Assembly (NCBI GenBank): GCA_963662175.1
Contig: OY759222.1
Location: 6,244,713-6,308,712, forward strand
Source: Aradus depressus
Lineage: Eukaryota > Arthropoda > Insecta > Hemiptera > Aradidae
Reading direction: 5' to 3'
Length of the DNA stretch: 64,000 nucleotides
Position numbers and translations under genes: made by a program. This document shows, piece after piece, positions 32,219 to 42,699 of this stretch; position 1 is the first letter of the stretch; every line of letters begins with the position of its first letter. The notes below the pieces were generated by a model. The model saw only the letters and a list, made by a program, of their open reading frames with translations. It made no database searches and was not told where the DNA came from.

Positions 32219-32312
32219 AAGTAATTTATGGAAGTGCTCTGCCAATAAAAAGTAATCTATGGAGGAACTCTGCCAATAAAAAAAGTAATCTATGGAGGAC
32301 TCTGCCAAAAAA
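32219..32312. repeat. Short tandem repeat, 3 units of about 33 bp
   Basis: aagtaatctatggagg followed by ctctgccaataaaa occurs three times with small length changes. The unit resembles the complement of 29595-29635 (cggcagagttcctctataga). Confidence 0.7.
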
Positions 32313-32918
32313 AGAAGAAAAAAAAAGAATGGAAGCTATGTATCAAATAATGTTTTTGAATATGAAACACGATTTTTTTTTATTATGGTTATTTTATTAT
32401 TTTTAAACAATGAGAAAAAAATTTCTTTTCCGAATAAAAGGTTGGTTTCCTCTAACATAAACGTTTTTAGTTGCAGTTTAAGTTTTCTTATTGTCTTCGG
32501 GGGGAAGGGTATTGAAGAAATTAATTCCTTTATGAGTTATACTTTTTTCAAAAAGAGAAGAGCAATGTTTAGTTATTCGAAAATCATCTTTCTTCCTGGT
32601 ATCGTAATCATGACTGGAATTGTAAAGAGTTAAAATATTTATATTTTTCTTAATTCCGAATTGGTTGATTTTTCGGATCTGGTTTTCTCCACAAGCTACA
32701 TACCCATGCCACGAGGGAGCGTGGGATCAAACTAAATTGTGAGCCACTTTTCTCCTCAAACCCGATCTTTTCTGATTACTCACACTCTAAGTGGCCCACT
32801 TTCATCTGTCTCTCATCTACTTGTTAATTCTTCACATTGGACAATTATCAATTTTTTCTTGTGTTTCGCGGATCGCAAAACGAAATTCTATATTATTATT
32901 ATTGTATATTTCTATGGT
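32313..32918. other. AT-rich stretch, nothing recognised
   Basis: The frame at 32292-32633 (113 codons, plus) is Lys/Phe-rich with no domain features. Confidence 0.35.
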
Positions 32919-33065
32919 CACAGAGAATAAGTTGTTAAGTCGAAAAATGGCCAAAATGAGTTCAGTGTACTGTGATGATCTCCCAAGTCATCTGCGCACT
33001 CAGAAGACGTTGGGAGCTCAGGACTCTAATACTTTCGGAATTATAAGATGTTCAATACAACCATA
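32919..33065 (-). mobile_element. Dispersed MITE (tcacagggaataa ends), one end only
   Basis: ggtcacagagaataagttgt, taagtcg, aaaatggccaaaatgag, gatctcccaagtcatctgcg and gaactctaata-type text match the complement of 23100-23250 and 49870-50020. The opposite end is missing. Confidence 0.7.
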
Positions 33066-33067
33066 GC

Positions 33068-33170
33068 GTAACGTTCCATGCTCAAGTTTATTTTACCTGT
33101 CAGGGTTTCGAACCCGCGAACTTGAGCTCAGTAAGCAATCACGCATACCACTGAGCTACCGGCGCCTTCT
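33068..33170 (-). mobile_element. SINE-A head fragment
   Basis: The complement reads gcgccggtagctcagtggta, tgcgtgattgc, gagctcaagttcgcgggttc (B box) and then the start of the body. Truncated after about 100 bp. A SINE head without a tail is unusual, since retroposition normally loses the 5' side. Confidence 0.8.
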
Positions 33171-33268
33171 AAATAAATATATATTTACAGTTGCTACTTC
33201 TATTCCACCTATCCAAAAATATATTTAATTTTAATGAATTGTAAATATTCACAATTCATATTCCATTT

Positions 33269-33535
33269 ATACGAACTATAGGGGAAGTTATGTAATCGGT
33301 CAACAATTTGATGCGAAGTTTTCAACGGAATTTCCTGTTTTCCGGCCTTTAAATTACAAATATGACAAAAAAGAAAATCTGTCTGTGTACATGATAACTT
33401 CCAATGTGGATGTAACCTGTCAAATTTCAGCGATAACTCCTGAAGGGAAGGGGGTTCAATTCACAAATAATGAGGGGGAGCGAAAAGTTAATAGATTAAT
33501 TCGTCCTGGGGAAGTACATTGCCGGTGACTCACCT
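33269..33535 (+). repeat. ACTTCCCC dispersed repeat, near-complete copy
   Basis: From tatacgaactataggggaag through gttatgtaatcggtcaacaa, ttttcaacggaatttcctg, gtctgtgtacatgataactt and ggagcgaaaagttaatagat to ctggggaagtacattgccgg and tgactcacc. Its two ends, ttcccc-type and ggggaagt, form a short inverted repeat. No coding capacity. Confidence 0.7.
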
Positions 33536-33829
33536 ACAACTATTATATTGAGTGTTTCACAATATCCCTGCAGAAAATGTTAAGTTTCATTAGAAAATAT
33601 TGATTTAAAAATGAAATCAATCCCAAGTGTTGGCAACACTGTAAAAATGGTTTAGAAAAGCTGGTTCATAGCAATAGTTGCGACTATTGTGTAGCTCCTT
33701 CCATTGTGGTCTTCTTTAGGAGGGAGCTTCGTCGGCGGCTCGTGTCACTTTCCCGCCCCACCCCCGCCATGTCTGCCTCAAGGATACGTACCTTTCAAGG
33801 GCCATTTCCTTAGACCCTCAGGAAGTTTC
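33536..33829. other. No gene recognised
   Basis: A GC-richer patch at 33690-33820 (cccgccccacccccgccatg) has no recognised function. Confidence 0.35.
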
Positions 33830-34086
33830 TCCAAAGATCTCTTCTTTAAGGTTTGTCCAATCTATTTGTATTCATATTTTGTGTTCTTTCTCTCGTCTAT
33901 ATTTGTCACATTATGACCTCATGGAGGGACTTTAGAACGTTCCGAATGTCGTCGTGTTATAAAAAATTATTATCATCATTTTAATTAAATAAAAAAATGA
34001 TCTACTGTATTTATTAATATTATTATTTTTGTACTTATACTTTCAAGAATTTATTTATTCATTTTGTAATCATTTCATTTTATTTT
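33830..34086 (+). repeat. Retroposon-like 3' UTR tract (copy 2)
   Basis: ctctactttaaggtttgtcc-type text, cacattatgacctcatgg, ttattaatattattattttt and tttcaagaatttattta parallel 29640-29975. It passes directly into the Jockey 3' UTR at 34087. Confidence 0.45.
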
Positions 34087-34400
34087 TTGCACTTTTTACT
34101 TAAGTGTGACACAAATCAAAACGTTTTGGTAATGGAAATAGGGAAAACTCAGGGAGGGAAACACGAAAATATCCGTTCAATATTTTAAATTATAATCTCT
34201 GTTTTTGAATGTTTATTCATTTATTTTCTATTCATTTCAGTTACTTTGTTTTAAAATTTACTCTTAAGCAGTATCATTGTTTTTAATTTAACTGATTATT
34301 TTTGATTTGTATTTAGTGTATAAGGGTAATGGTTAAGGAACCTTATTGTATAATTGTACCTCTGTAAATGCGACTGTTATAATAAACTCTTCTTCTCTTC
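34087..34400 (+). mobile_element. Jockey-type LINE 3' UTR, 5'-truncated copy
   Basis: acttaagtgtgacacaaatc, aaaacgttttggtaatgg, gggaaaactcagggagggaa, gggtaatggttaaggaacct and gtacctctgtaaatgcg match the complement of the LINE at 19832-20120. It ends aataaactcttcttctc. Confidence 0.8.
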
Positions 34401-35100
34401 TCATTGTATTTATTAGAAGTATTTGGTTATTTCAAGGCTCCCTATTTCTTTTGAATAGGCAAATCCTTAAAAAAAATTTAATTTCGCCGGAGCTTCCTAA
34501 TTATTGGACAAGCATATGATAGGGAAACGGAGAAGACAAATAAAGGGGAACAAAATAATAATAATACTGAAAACAATGTAAAACAAATAATATATTATAA
34601 GAAAAAAAAATATATACATATGTATATTCAATTACGCAAAAAAGAATAAATCTTGTTAATCAAAATAAAATAAACTTGCGACTATGGACTACGTACAACG
34701 AAAGTAGTTCCGTAAGAAACAATGTTTGAATGCCCCATATGTAATTAAAACTGAAAATATTAACGTGAGCTCACGATGAAAATAAAAATAAAATTATGAA
34801 TATCTTTATGTTGACAACCACAGTGTGGTGAAAATAGTGAAATTGAAATACAAACAAAAATGATGATCTTCGAAGGATGATGGAACCCGAAGAACGGTGA
34901 GATCAGAAGGACGAACGAAATCAAAGCTGAACGGGGACACTGGCAAATAGCAAGTCCAAAAAAGAAGTTCGAGAAAACCAAAAAAGGAAGGAGGGCCGTA
35001 ATAAAATACGGCAGTAAATAAAAACTTAAAATAGGTCCACTCACAGGCAACTATAGCATGGGACTGACTGGGCCTGAGTGTCAGACTCAGAGAGGGATTA
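34401..35100. other. AT-rich stretch, nothing recognised
   Basis: No feature apart from short A runs. Confidence 0.4.
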
Positions 35101-35171
35101 GCCGTGTGTTTACATTACGAACGTTGTTGAATAAACAGTATTCTTAATTCTAATCGTTGTGTATCAGAATC

Positions 35172-35549
35172 TTAAGCTAAGCGCGCACTAGGGCGGCACA
35201 GCACGGATAGCCGGTACGGCACGGACGGCATTTTTAAAGGTGGGTGCGCGTACTAAACGGTAACTCCCGCCATCAGGCAGTGTATACCTACAGTGCAGGG
35301 TAAGGAAAGCCGGAGGGGCGCGCTCACTACCCCAGAAATGCCGATGAGTCATCGGTACGGCCTTTCGGAAATGTCCTGAAGTTCTTCCTCGCTGACTTTT
35401 TAAAACGGCGGAAGGTGCAGAAGCCCTGTCCGGCCGGCCGTACCGACCAAGTGAGCGCATACACATTTGATTCAATGATATTAATTTTTTTAAATTGCCG
35501 TGACGGCCGCCCGTCCGTACCGTGCCACCTTAGTGCGCGCGTAGCTTAA
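35172..35549. mobile_element. GC-rich MITE in a TTAA target (piggyBac-type)
   Basis: Element 35176-35545 (370 bp) is bounded by TTAA on both sides. Inverted ends: gctaagcgcgcactagggcg (left) and, as complement, gctacgcgcgcactaaggtg (right), with inner acggcacggacgg / ccgtccgtaccgt also pairing. The flanks join to a tract (tcagaatcttaa, gagttaatatctg) that exists uninterrupted at 30005-30040, so an empty paralogous site confirms the insertion. No coding capacity; the frame at 35188-35475 is a shadow. Confidence 0.8.
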
Positions 35550-35640
35550 GAGTTAATATCTGTTTATGTATCCATTTTTTTTTATAAGCTATCTTAATGT
35601 ACACGGCGTATACGTAACGGAAATAAATATTATTATATTT
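35550..35640 (+). mobile_element. LINE 3' end fragment (aaataaatattatta family)
   Basis: gttaatatctgtttatgtat, taagctatcttaatgta and acggaaataaatattattat continue the tract interrupted by the TTAA element. Confidence 0.45.
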
Positions 35641-35689
35641 ATATTGAAAAATATATATATTGATAAATAAAATAATTATAAAACTAAGT

Positions 35690-35897
35690 GTTGTACTTAC
35701 TTTAAAATTTTCTTAAAAATCCTCATACTAAGTTCGGTGTCGATACATTCATTATATCGGGCGTTATCATGGTAACAGACAGACAGCATTTTCATTATTT
35801 TTTCATATTTGTAATCTAGAGGTCGGAAAACATGAAATTCCGTTGAAAACTCGGCATCGAATTTTTGACCGATTACATAATTTCCCCTATACTCCAT
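35690..35897 (-). repeat. ACTTCCCC dispersed repeat, partial copy
   Basis: actaagttcggtgtcgatac, attcattatatcgggcgtta, acatgaaattccgttgaaaa, cgaatttttgaccgattaca and taatttcccctatactcc. Minus-strand orientation of the family. Confidence 0.65.
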
Positions 35898-36289
35898 ATG
35901 ACTGAGGAAGTAATAAGCCTAAAGTAATAAAAATATGGAAAAACATTAAAAATATGGAAAAACCGGTGTGGTTATGGCATTTAAGAGATTGGAAAGTTGA
36001 GGGAGAATACAGAAATAAATTTATTAGAAAGAGCTAGAAAATATGTTAGATAGGTACAAGCCCCGGGATTCAAAGAGCTACACCTGACGGCAGATAATAT
36101 CTAACATGAGATGGAAATGAGATAGAGGAAATTTGAAGCCAAAGAATTTGTTCAAACCCAACTCAGATTACAACTTTTAAAGAAGGTCCAGTTACGTTAG
36201 TACATGTGGAACGCCCTTTCAGCTGATATATAAGCAGCGTTTTTCTCTTAGAAAATTGAAAATTTTGTATTATTTCAAATGACTTTAAG

Positions 36290-36792
36290 AAAGGCACCTA
36301 TCTATCGTTGTTAATAGAAAAGGACACAGTGACACTCAGAATCGACTTGACCTTAGAAGACACCCTTTCCATCCTACAACACCAGACACTCACGGAATGG
36401 CAAACCAACTATACTGACATATCCCAAACCAAAGGACAATACCACTACAGAGTACAGGAGACAGTAACGACAAAGCCATGGTTCCACCCACACAGTAAGA
36501 CACTGACGACTAAACAGGTCATATACTTGACACGACTGAGGACCGGACATGCCAGAACAAACAAATACTTACATCTAATCAAAATAAAACCATCCCCCAA
36601 CTGTGAACACTGCGATGAGACTGAGGACATAGTCCACATTTTCACTTAGGGCAAAAAATACGCCAACCAGAGATAACATGAGACGCTACTATCCAACGAA
36701 AACACATTTCTTCAAACAATAGCTAACATTAATAACATAGAAAACGATAACAAACTCTTTAAATTTATTATTAAATCAATAATAGAATTTTA
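36290..36792 (+). pseudogene. LINE C-terminal region (Jockey/I type)
   Basis: Encodes TLTEWQTNYTDI, QYHYRVQETVTTKPWFHPHS, YLTRLRTGHARTNKYLHLI and CEHCDETEDIVHIFT, then TAG, after which the same frame continues GKKYANQR and IKSIIEF before a second stop. The W..Y ... KPWF ... RLRTGH ... CxxC ... HI order is that of LINE C-termini with a Cys/His knuckle. The 3' UTR ends with aaaataaaagaaaaaaatg near 36875. Confidence 0.8.
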
Positions 36793-36921
36793 ATAAGAAG
36801 ATAAATAGACTACTACATACTCGCTCCGGCTTTATAGGACTACAATTAGTCTAACGGCAAAATAAAAGAAAAAAATGTAGCCATCGACAGTTACTGGGGT
36901 CTTTGAGTTGAGCCAGCACGA

Positions 36922-37045
36922 TGTCAGGTACCCCTGCCCTAGGTAAATAAAAATTTAGTGTAGGCAAAATTTAGGACTCCCACAGTATAGTCGGGCTCAT
37001 GTCCACCAGAGTGACGAAAGAGCGCTCTGGTAGCCCGATCATTAT
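36922..37045 (+). mobile_element. SINE-A 3' fragment
   Basis: gatgtcaggtacccctgccc, taggtaaataaaaatttag, caaaatttaggactcccaca and gtgacgaaagagcgctctgg; the very end (gtaggcgat to gcccggg) is deleted. Confidence 0.8.
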
Positions 37046-37169
37046 TCATAATAACTAACTATATTCATCTGTGTTTTTTATTTTCGCATTTAGCACAAAT
37101 GTGAGTTAGCACTATTTCTTAATTTTTTTATAATATTAGTTATTGTGGGTAATTTCAAGGCTTTAACTA

Positions 37170-37260
37170 TGACGTCATGTGGATTTAGGAGCCCCTATGT
37201 AAGTCAACTGTTGAATATTAGTGCAAACGGTCGACTGGTTGTAGAGAGGATGCGAAACGT
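37170..37260. repeat. ACTTCCCC-repeat relic
   Basis: gtggatttaggagcccctat, gtaagtcaactgttgaatat and gtgcaaacggtcgac match the interior near 62250-62300. Confidence 0.45.
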
Positions 37261-37311
37261 TAATTCTTAATGATTAATAGAGTCGACAGTATCTTTTCAA
37301 TGTAGAAGGAA

Positions 37312-37425
37312 ATCGAGGTTCTGTCGTGTAAATGAAAACTCAATACTCGTATTTGGCCAACGTTTCGGAAACTATTTGTTTCCTTCTTCAGGGCCTACAG
37401 AATACAACAAACAAATTAGTCATTA
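37312..37425 (-). mobile_element. Penelope-like terminal unit (family C)
   Basis: The complement runs gtaggccctgaagaaggaaa then cgaaacgttggccaaat and ttttcatttacacgac, the same as the plus-strand unit at 39170-39290. The two form an inverted pair 1.8 kb apart that encloses a LINE fragment. Confidence 0.6.
37359..37393 (-). ncRNA. Hammerhead-like core (family C)
   Basis: Minus strand: CTGAAGA, one A, perfect 6-bp stem GGAAAC / GTTTCC with AAATA loop, then GAAAC. Geometry identical to the family A and B cores. Confidence 0.5.
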
Positions 37426-37554
37426 TGGACAATGATATAACTAGATACTTAATAATAATGTTAAAAAGAGATGGAAACAATTTTTATAAATAAATTAAAG
37501 TGAAAACATTTTTTTTTTTTAATATAAATAATAATCAGTTCAAATCGTTTTCAC

Positions 37555-38285
37555 CCTTCGTCGAAAATATACCTGCCCTCCAGTGTACCTTAACAAAAAT
37601 CCCATCCCTTTAAAAAACGAAGTCCGCTATTTAGGCCTCATACTCGACAAACGACTAACTTGGAATCCTCACACGACAAGCTTGTCTGAAAAGACAAGAA
37701 ATGAACAGACGTTATAAACTTTTACTAACATAAGACTACTAGACAAAAGATCCAAATTAACTTTGACAACAAAACGACTTATATACAACGCAATACTCAA
37801 ACCTATGTGGACTTACGGACTTGAACTCTGGGGTTCTGCCAAGGCTTCCAATCTCCAGCGCATCCAATCCCTTCAATCCAAAATCCTTCGTACAATAGCC
37901 AATGCTCCTTACTACGTCTCCAACAAAACTCTTCACACTGACCTTAACGTACCTTTCATCACTGAAGTCGCTAAATCCAAATATAAACAATTATTTCCCC
38001 TTCTTAGTTCCCACAATAACCCACTAGCTAGTCCGTGCCCTCCATTCTGCCATACTTCCCCAACGACGACTTAAGCGTCAATGGCCTAGAGACCTCCTGA
38101 GCAGAAGCAGTGACAGTGATTAGTTATAAAGGAGAGAAAAACAGTGACTAGGGAGTGTCACCACTGGGTGATTTCTCCCCTCATGACATTTTGACATTGC
38201 CATTATGTCTGTATTAGCATATTTGCTTGTTGTATATATTTGTATATAGTTGTAAATATCTCTTTGTAAATTAAAAAAATATATA
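37555..38285 (+). pseudogene. LINE (BS/Jockey-like) RT C-terminus and 3' UTR
   Basis: Encodes IPLKNEVRYLGLILDKRLTW, a frameshift, LLDKRSKLTLTTKRLIYNA, ILKPMWTYGLELWGSAKASN, RIQSLQSKILRTIANAPYYV, KTLHTDLNVPFITEVAKSKY, another frameshift and RPPEQKQ. This is the thumb region of a Jockey-group reverse transcriptase. The 3' UTR (gggagtgtcaccactgggtg, ttgacattgccattatgtc) matches 9636-10125. The palm domain and everything upstream are missing. Confidence 0.88.
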
Positions 38286-38340
38286 AATAATAAAAAATAA
38301 ATCATTTTTTTTTTTTTTCGAAAATAGTAATAAAACAACC

Positions 38341-38345
38341 TTTAG

Positions 38346-38394
<49 letters not shown>
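38341..38394. repeat. (TA)n microsatellite
   Basis: About 22 TA units in a row between 38351 and 38394, shortly downstream of the LINE 3' end. Confidence 0.9.
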
Positions 38395-38397
<3 letters not shown>

Positions 38398-38726
38398 AAT
38401 AAAAATAACCTTATAATGACTTGAGTGGATGTGTGTGGTGAAGGTGTTGAGAGTTCGTGTCCAGTATAGAGCTATGGTGTCGTGTACGTATCGGTCGAGG
38501 GCTACCTGAGTTTACCTACGTCACCCTCGGTGGAGGGGCTGTTGCGTGGAATGTAACCAACTCAAGTAACATTATTTACATTCTACGAAGAAAAAAATTA
38601 ATGAAAAAAGTATAAAAATAATAATAAATAATTAAAAAAATTATGAAAAAAATAATAAAAAATAAAATAAAAAGTATAAAAAAATGTAAATAAATAAATT
38701 GTATATACATACATATATTTTTGAGT
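38395..38726. other. No gene recognised
   Basis: GC-richer at 38420-38560 and then a long A/T-only tract (38590-38700). No classification. Confidence 0.35.
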
Positions 38727-39160
38727 AGTGTCTGCAATGAAGACCGACCGGACGATATCCACCACTTCTTCATGGAGTCTAGCCTTCAGCCAATTGAGAA
38801 GAAAGTACCTGGTAGAAGCACTGAGGAGCCCGCGACCTCACAAGACCCTTTTCAACATTACGAACAACCAAAACCTCAATAATATCATACTATACATAGT
38901 AAGGGCGCTAAAAATCAGAGGACATTGAAGTATTTAAATAAAATAACATTTCACTAGAAGTTTTTTCACTATTTGTTTTTCATTTGTTAATTAACAGTTA
39001 GGTTCTATTGCTTTGTACTTTATTATTATTATTATTTTCTATTTTCATTTATTTACTTTTTTTTTTTTTTTTTTTTAACTGAATAATGTATATATCAGGC
39101 CGAATCCTGAGTCTAAAAGATGTATTTCCCAAAGGCTAATAAAGAATTGAATTGAATATA
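38727..39160 (+). pseudogene. LINE C-terminal knuckle and 3' UTR
   Basis: One frame reads CNEDRPDDIHHFFMESSLQP, like the CxxE.DD..HF...C knuckle of LINE C-termini such as 58763-59050; another continues as LVEALRSPRPHKTLF. The 3' part ends caaaggctaataaagaattg plus aattgaata, a typical non-LTR terminus with AATAAA. Confidence 0.55.
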
Positions 39161-39169
39161 TATTTTTGA

Positions 39170-39290
39170 GACTAATTTGTTTGCTGTATTCTGTAGGCCC
39201 TGAAGAAGGAAATAAATAGTTTCCGAAACGTTGGCCAAAAATTGAGTTTTCATTTACACGACAGAACCTCGAATTCCTTATACGTTAATC
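39170..39290 (+). mobile_element. Penelope-like terminal unit (family C)
   Basis: Inverted partner of 37312-37425: gtattctgtaggccctgaag, aataaatagtttccgaaacg, ttggccaaaaattgag, ttttcatttacacgacagaa. Confidence 0.6.
39198..39232 (+). ncRNA. Hammerhead-like core (family C)
   Basis: CTGAAGA, A, stem GGAAAT / GTTTCC (one G-T pair in place of G-C or A-T), GAAAC. The change against the other family C copy keeps the stem. Confidence 0.5.
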
Positions 39291-39298
39291 GATAAATT

Positions 39299-39745
39299 TG
39301 TTGTGGGGAAGTAGACAGCCGGTGATTGGCCGACTGTTTTCTTGTTCGTGTCATTAGCAAGATATTTGTCCCTCAGCCCGTGCCATTCCAACCAACAGCT
39401 GTTTCTCATATTGCAATTACTCCATTAAAATAATTTTTAATGAGTTGTGGGCTTTGCAAATTGCTTTGTATAATTATTTTTTCCTCCGTGAGTTAAAGCA
39501 ATTATTATAATATTCAGTCTGCATGCGATATACAATAACCACATAACCAAAGGCTCCCGCCATCAACAATTATATGTTACTTTTAACGAGCCTGACATTC
39601 TGTAAGATCAGTTAGTGTTTCCATCTGTCTGCAGCTTCCAGCTGACATTAAACTGCATCCTGGAAAACTCTTTTGATATATGTTGTCTTTTGTCATTCAA
39701 CATAGACACATAGACAGGGGGGACTTGTCTATGTGTATTTTATGT
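39299..39745. other. No gene recognised
   Basis: tggggaagtagacagccggt at 39302 is an ACTTCCCC-repeat end. The rest is unassigned. Confidence 0.35.
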
Positions 39746-39998
39746 AAAAACACCAATAGCTCAGTGGTGTTTTTTCTATCTGGGAGACGAAAAAACACTG
39801 AGCACGCCGTCCTTCAGATGGGACGAGTCTGTGCAATGTCAGGTACTCGCTACCCTACTAACTAAACCTGAATAGGCATTTTTTAGGACTTCCACTGTAG
39901 TGCGGACTCATGTCTACCAGAGCGACGAAAGAGTGCTCTGGTAGAAGTTAACGAGTACCTGACATCGCCATAGGCTCAGGATCATCACTCAGATTTTT
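39746..39998 (+). mobile_element. SINE-A relic with an inverted second piece
   Basis: aatagctcagtggt (A box), gagcacgccgtccttcagat, gtcaggtactcgc, ccaccagagc-like text and gagtgctctggtag in plus order up to 39945. Then gttaacgagtacctgacatc, ggctcaggatcatc in minus order, so two degraded copies are joined tail to tail. Confidence 0.7.
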
Positions 39999-40017
39999 TT
40001 TAAAGTCCCAGATAAAA

Positions 40018-40055
40018 AATGTCGGTGAATCATCGGCGATGTACTTCCCCAGTAT
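40018..40055 (-). repeat. ACTTCCCC-repeat terminal motif
   Basis: gtcggtgaatcatcggcgat then gtacttccccag: the terminal block, without the interior. Confidence 0.6.
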
Positions 40056-41008
40056 ATAATAATTAACTAAATTTTCGCACTCCATCCAAAACCTATCGAC
40101 CGTTTGGACTAATTATAAATAGTTGATTTAGACTCTGAATCCTCGTACTAAATTTTGTGAATTTGGTAAAAAAATACTTTATAAAACACGACTCAATATA
40201 CAATAATTGAAGCGTGGAAATGCATAACCGTATAAATGTCAATTTTTCAGTAATACAGCAATTTTAAACTTTAATATTTTCGAAAAACTCGGGAAATTTG
40301 TTTTTAAATTAGATAAATAATCCAGGCTTTAATTTACTTCTAACTCTTCGATTTCGGAGACTCTCAATCACACAGCCTTCAGAACAAACATTGGCACTAT
40401 GCTGAAGGCACAAATATTGGTGAAGGATCTGACAGATGCACCTGCTCTGTAGTTGCTGGGACGAAGGTCACTGCCAGACACAATGTTTACACTATGTAAG
40501 ATAGATGAAGGGCTCCGCCAGCCCCCGGTAAATTAATTGAACATCGGAATGTTCAATTAATTTATTTTATTTTATTACTTTATTATTTTTATATTTATTT
40601 TTTTTTATTCAATTGGATCATGAGTTGCAAGAATTGATGCATTGCCGGCCTGCATTTGAAGTCCTGCCATCTAAGTGAAACTCTACCATTGAGATTCCGA
40701 TGTACACCGACACTAGGACACGACAGATAGCGCTCTCTCCATTCAACTTATCAATGTTCTATTGTTATTGTTATTATTATTATTATTTTATATTTAAACT
40801 GGTCATGGACCCCTCAATTAGATGCACATGAAAGTCTAATTGTTCTGTCAGTTTTGATTTAGAGGCAGCTTTCTTCTGATTGTGTTCCCGACAAGCCTTA
40901 TTAGGTCGGCCATTATCTTGTGGTCTTGCCAGCTCAGGGCCCAGTCTACTTAAGGAATACCAATATAAGCTGGTATATTATCGGAGTTTCTTCGACCAAC
41001 TCTAGATT
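40056..41008. other. No gene recognised; one perfect AT-rich hairpin
   Basis: At 40529-40564 a perfect 16-bp stem (taaattaattgaacat and its complement) encloses the 4-nt loop cgga. It is followed by an A/T tract. Position and absence of a nearby gene give no hint of function. Otherwise nothing recognised. Confidence 0.4.
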
Positions 41009-41100
41009 CAGACTCATGTCCGGGCTTTAACTACGAGGTCATATCGCCTACTACCAGAGCACTCTTTCTTAGACATGAGCCCTACTCTACTGTGAGAATC
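41009..41100 (-). mobile_element. SINE-A 3' fragment
   Basis: gactcatgtccgggctttaa, ctacgaggtcatatcgccta, ccagagcactctttc, then a deletion and catgagccctactctactgt. Confidence 0.8.
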
Positions 41101-41132
41101 TTAATAACTAAAACTGATATCTTAGGTTTTAC

Positions 41133-41716
41133 TTCCCCAGTCAGCTATACGAAGTATAGGGGAAGTTATGCAATCGGTCAGAAATTTGATGCGTACTTCC
41201 AATGTACTTCCCCAGAACGGAATTGCTCGATTAATTTGTCGCTCCTCGACCAAAACCAGTCGACTGTTCACGCTAATACTCAACAGTTGACTTACATAGG
41301 GGCTCCTAAATATTCATATTACATTTTGCGTCGATAAATTAGACTAGCATTTTCAGGGTTTTTATATGTAGCCCTCTCCCCTGAACTCCCCTTCTATTCA
41401 GCCGACTCCGTTGAAAATTAATAAGTGTCGTCCTTATGGAGTTTTGAATACACATATAAAATTTCATGTCGATACATTCATTACAATGGAAGTTATTACA
41501 CTTTTTGTGTTAAGCCTCCCCCCCTTTGACCGATTTGGCTAAAAATCGACAGGTGTTGTCCTTAACTAAATTCTTGCGGGAGTTATCGTGTTCACAGAGT
41601 CCGTCTGTATAAGCATTTGTTTTTTTTCATTTTTGAATTCTAGAGTTCGGAAAACATGAAATTGCATTGAAAACTACGCATCGAATTTTTGACCGATTTC
41701 ATAACTTCCCCTATAC
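41133..41716. repeat. ACTTCCCC dispersed repeats, converging copies
   Basis: A plus-oriented start (acttccccagtcagctatac, gaagtataggggaagttatg) at 41135-41205 meets a second end (gtacttccccagaacgg) at 41210. From about 41230 a minus-oriented copy runs to gaccgatttcataacttccc ctata at 41714. Interior words gtcgtccttatggagttttg and gtcgatacattcattac are present. Confidence 0.65.
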
Positions 41717-41722
41717 TCTTGT

Positions 41723-41756
<34 letters not shown>
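41717..41756. repeat. (T) homopolymer about 30 nt
   Basis: T run from about 41727 to 41756, directly after an ACTTCCCC copy. Confidence 0.8.
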
Positions 41757-41759
<3 letters not shown>

Positions 41760-41904
41760 GGTAGCAATTACAAACATTTTGAAAAGTACTCCCATCATCG
41801 GTGTCCATAATTTTTCTTTATGTCAACATATTTTTCTCGTCAATCAAAATATTCATCATACAGAACATAAGTAATATGTCTTGATTGGACCTTTAGGTAC
41901 GAAC

Positions 41905-42270
41905 ACCAAGTCAAGAGAGGGCGCCGGTAGCTCAGTGGTATGCGTGCTTGTCTTCTGAGCTCAAGATCGTGGGTTCGAAACCCGGCCGAGGCCCTTAGTT
42001 TATTTTATCTGGGAGGTAAAATAAACTTAAGCACGCCGTCCTTCGGATGCGACGTTAAGCGATGGTCCCGAGCCTGTGCGATGTCAGGTACTCGTTAAAG
42101 ACCCCTGCCCTAGGTGGATAAAAATTTAGGGTAGGCAACATTTAGGACTCCCACAGTAGAGTCGGGCTCATGTCCACCAGAGTGACGAAAGAGCGCTCTG
42201 GTAGTAGGCGATATGACCTCGTAGTTAAAGCCCGGACATGAGTCATATTAACTAACTAACCAAGTGAAGA
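41905..42270 (+). mobile_element. SINE-A, full-length, reference copy
   Basis: Element 41917-42258 lies between accaagtcaaga (41905-41916) and accaagtgaaga (42259-42270), one mismatch. A box tagctcagtgg (41928-41938) and B box ggttcgaaacc (41972-41982) are both canonical. An 11-bp perfect stem (41997-42007 with 42017-42027) and a 6-bp stem (42177-42182 with 42196-42201) are visible. The tail is atattaactaactaac, the CTAA type rather than CCTAA. Confidence 0.95.
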
Positions 42271-42699
42271 CTCTTGATGACTATATTATAAAAACTAAAC
42301 AATTGTATGTCCGTTCCTATTGATAGTTTGATGGACACACTAAGAACAGTATTAAGGGATTATCCCTCTCAATAGCCGGGCTAAATGGAGCAGAGAACGG
42401 TTTCAAACAATTTTCCGTTCGAGTTGAACTGTGCTGGATTCAGATATTTGAATAGGAATGGATGTAGTCTGTTTCTGGATGTCAGAAGTCTTAGGATTTA
42501 GATAAGGATGGGAAGTGTGTCAAGCTGAACTTCTCAAAATGAGAGCCTCCTGTATCTGTATCTGTATCTCTATGTATCCTCAACCATTTGACACATATAT
42601 AAATATGTGTGAACACTATCATGCCTACAAGTAAGTTGTCAGATTATTTCAAAATTGAAAACTATTTATTGAGAATCTATCTATATTAATAATTAGAAT
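42271..42699. other. No gene recognised
   Basis: Nothing identified; a short tgtatc repeat lies at 42550-42575. Confidence 0.4.

Noticed and set aside
35188..35475. 95-codon minus-strand frame, Arg-rich
   Set aside because: Lies wholly inside the TTAA-flanked GC-rich MITE; openness follows from GC content and inverted repeats.
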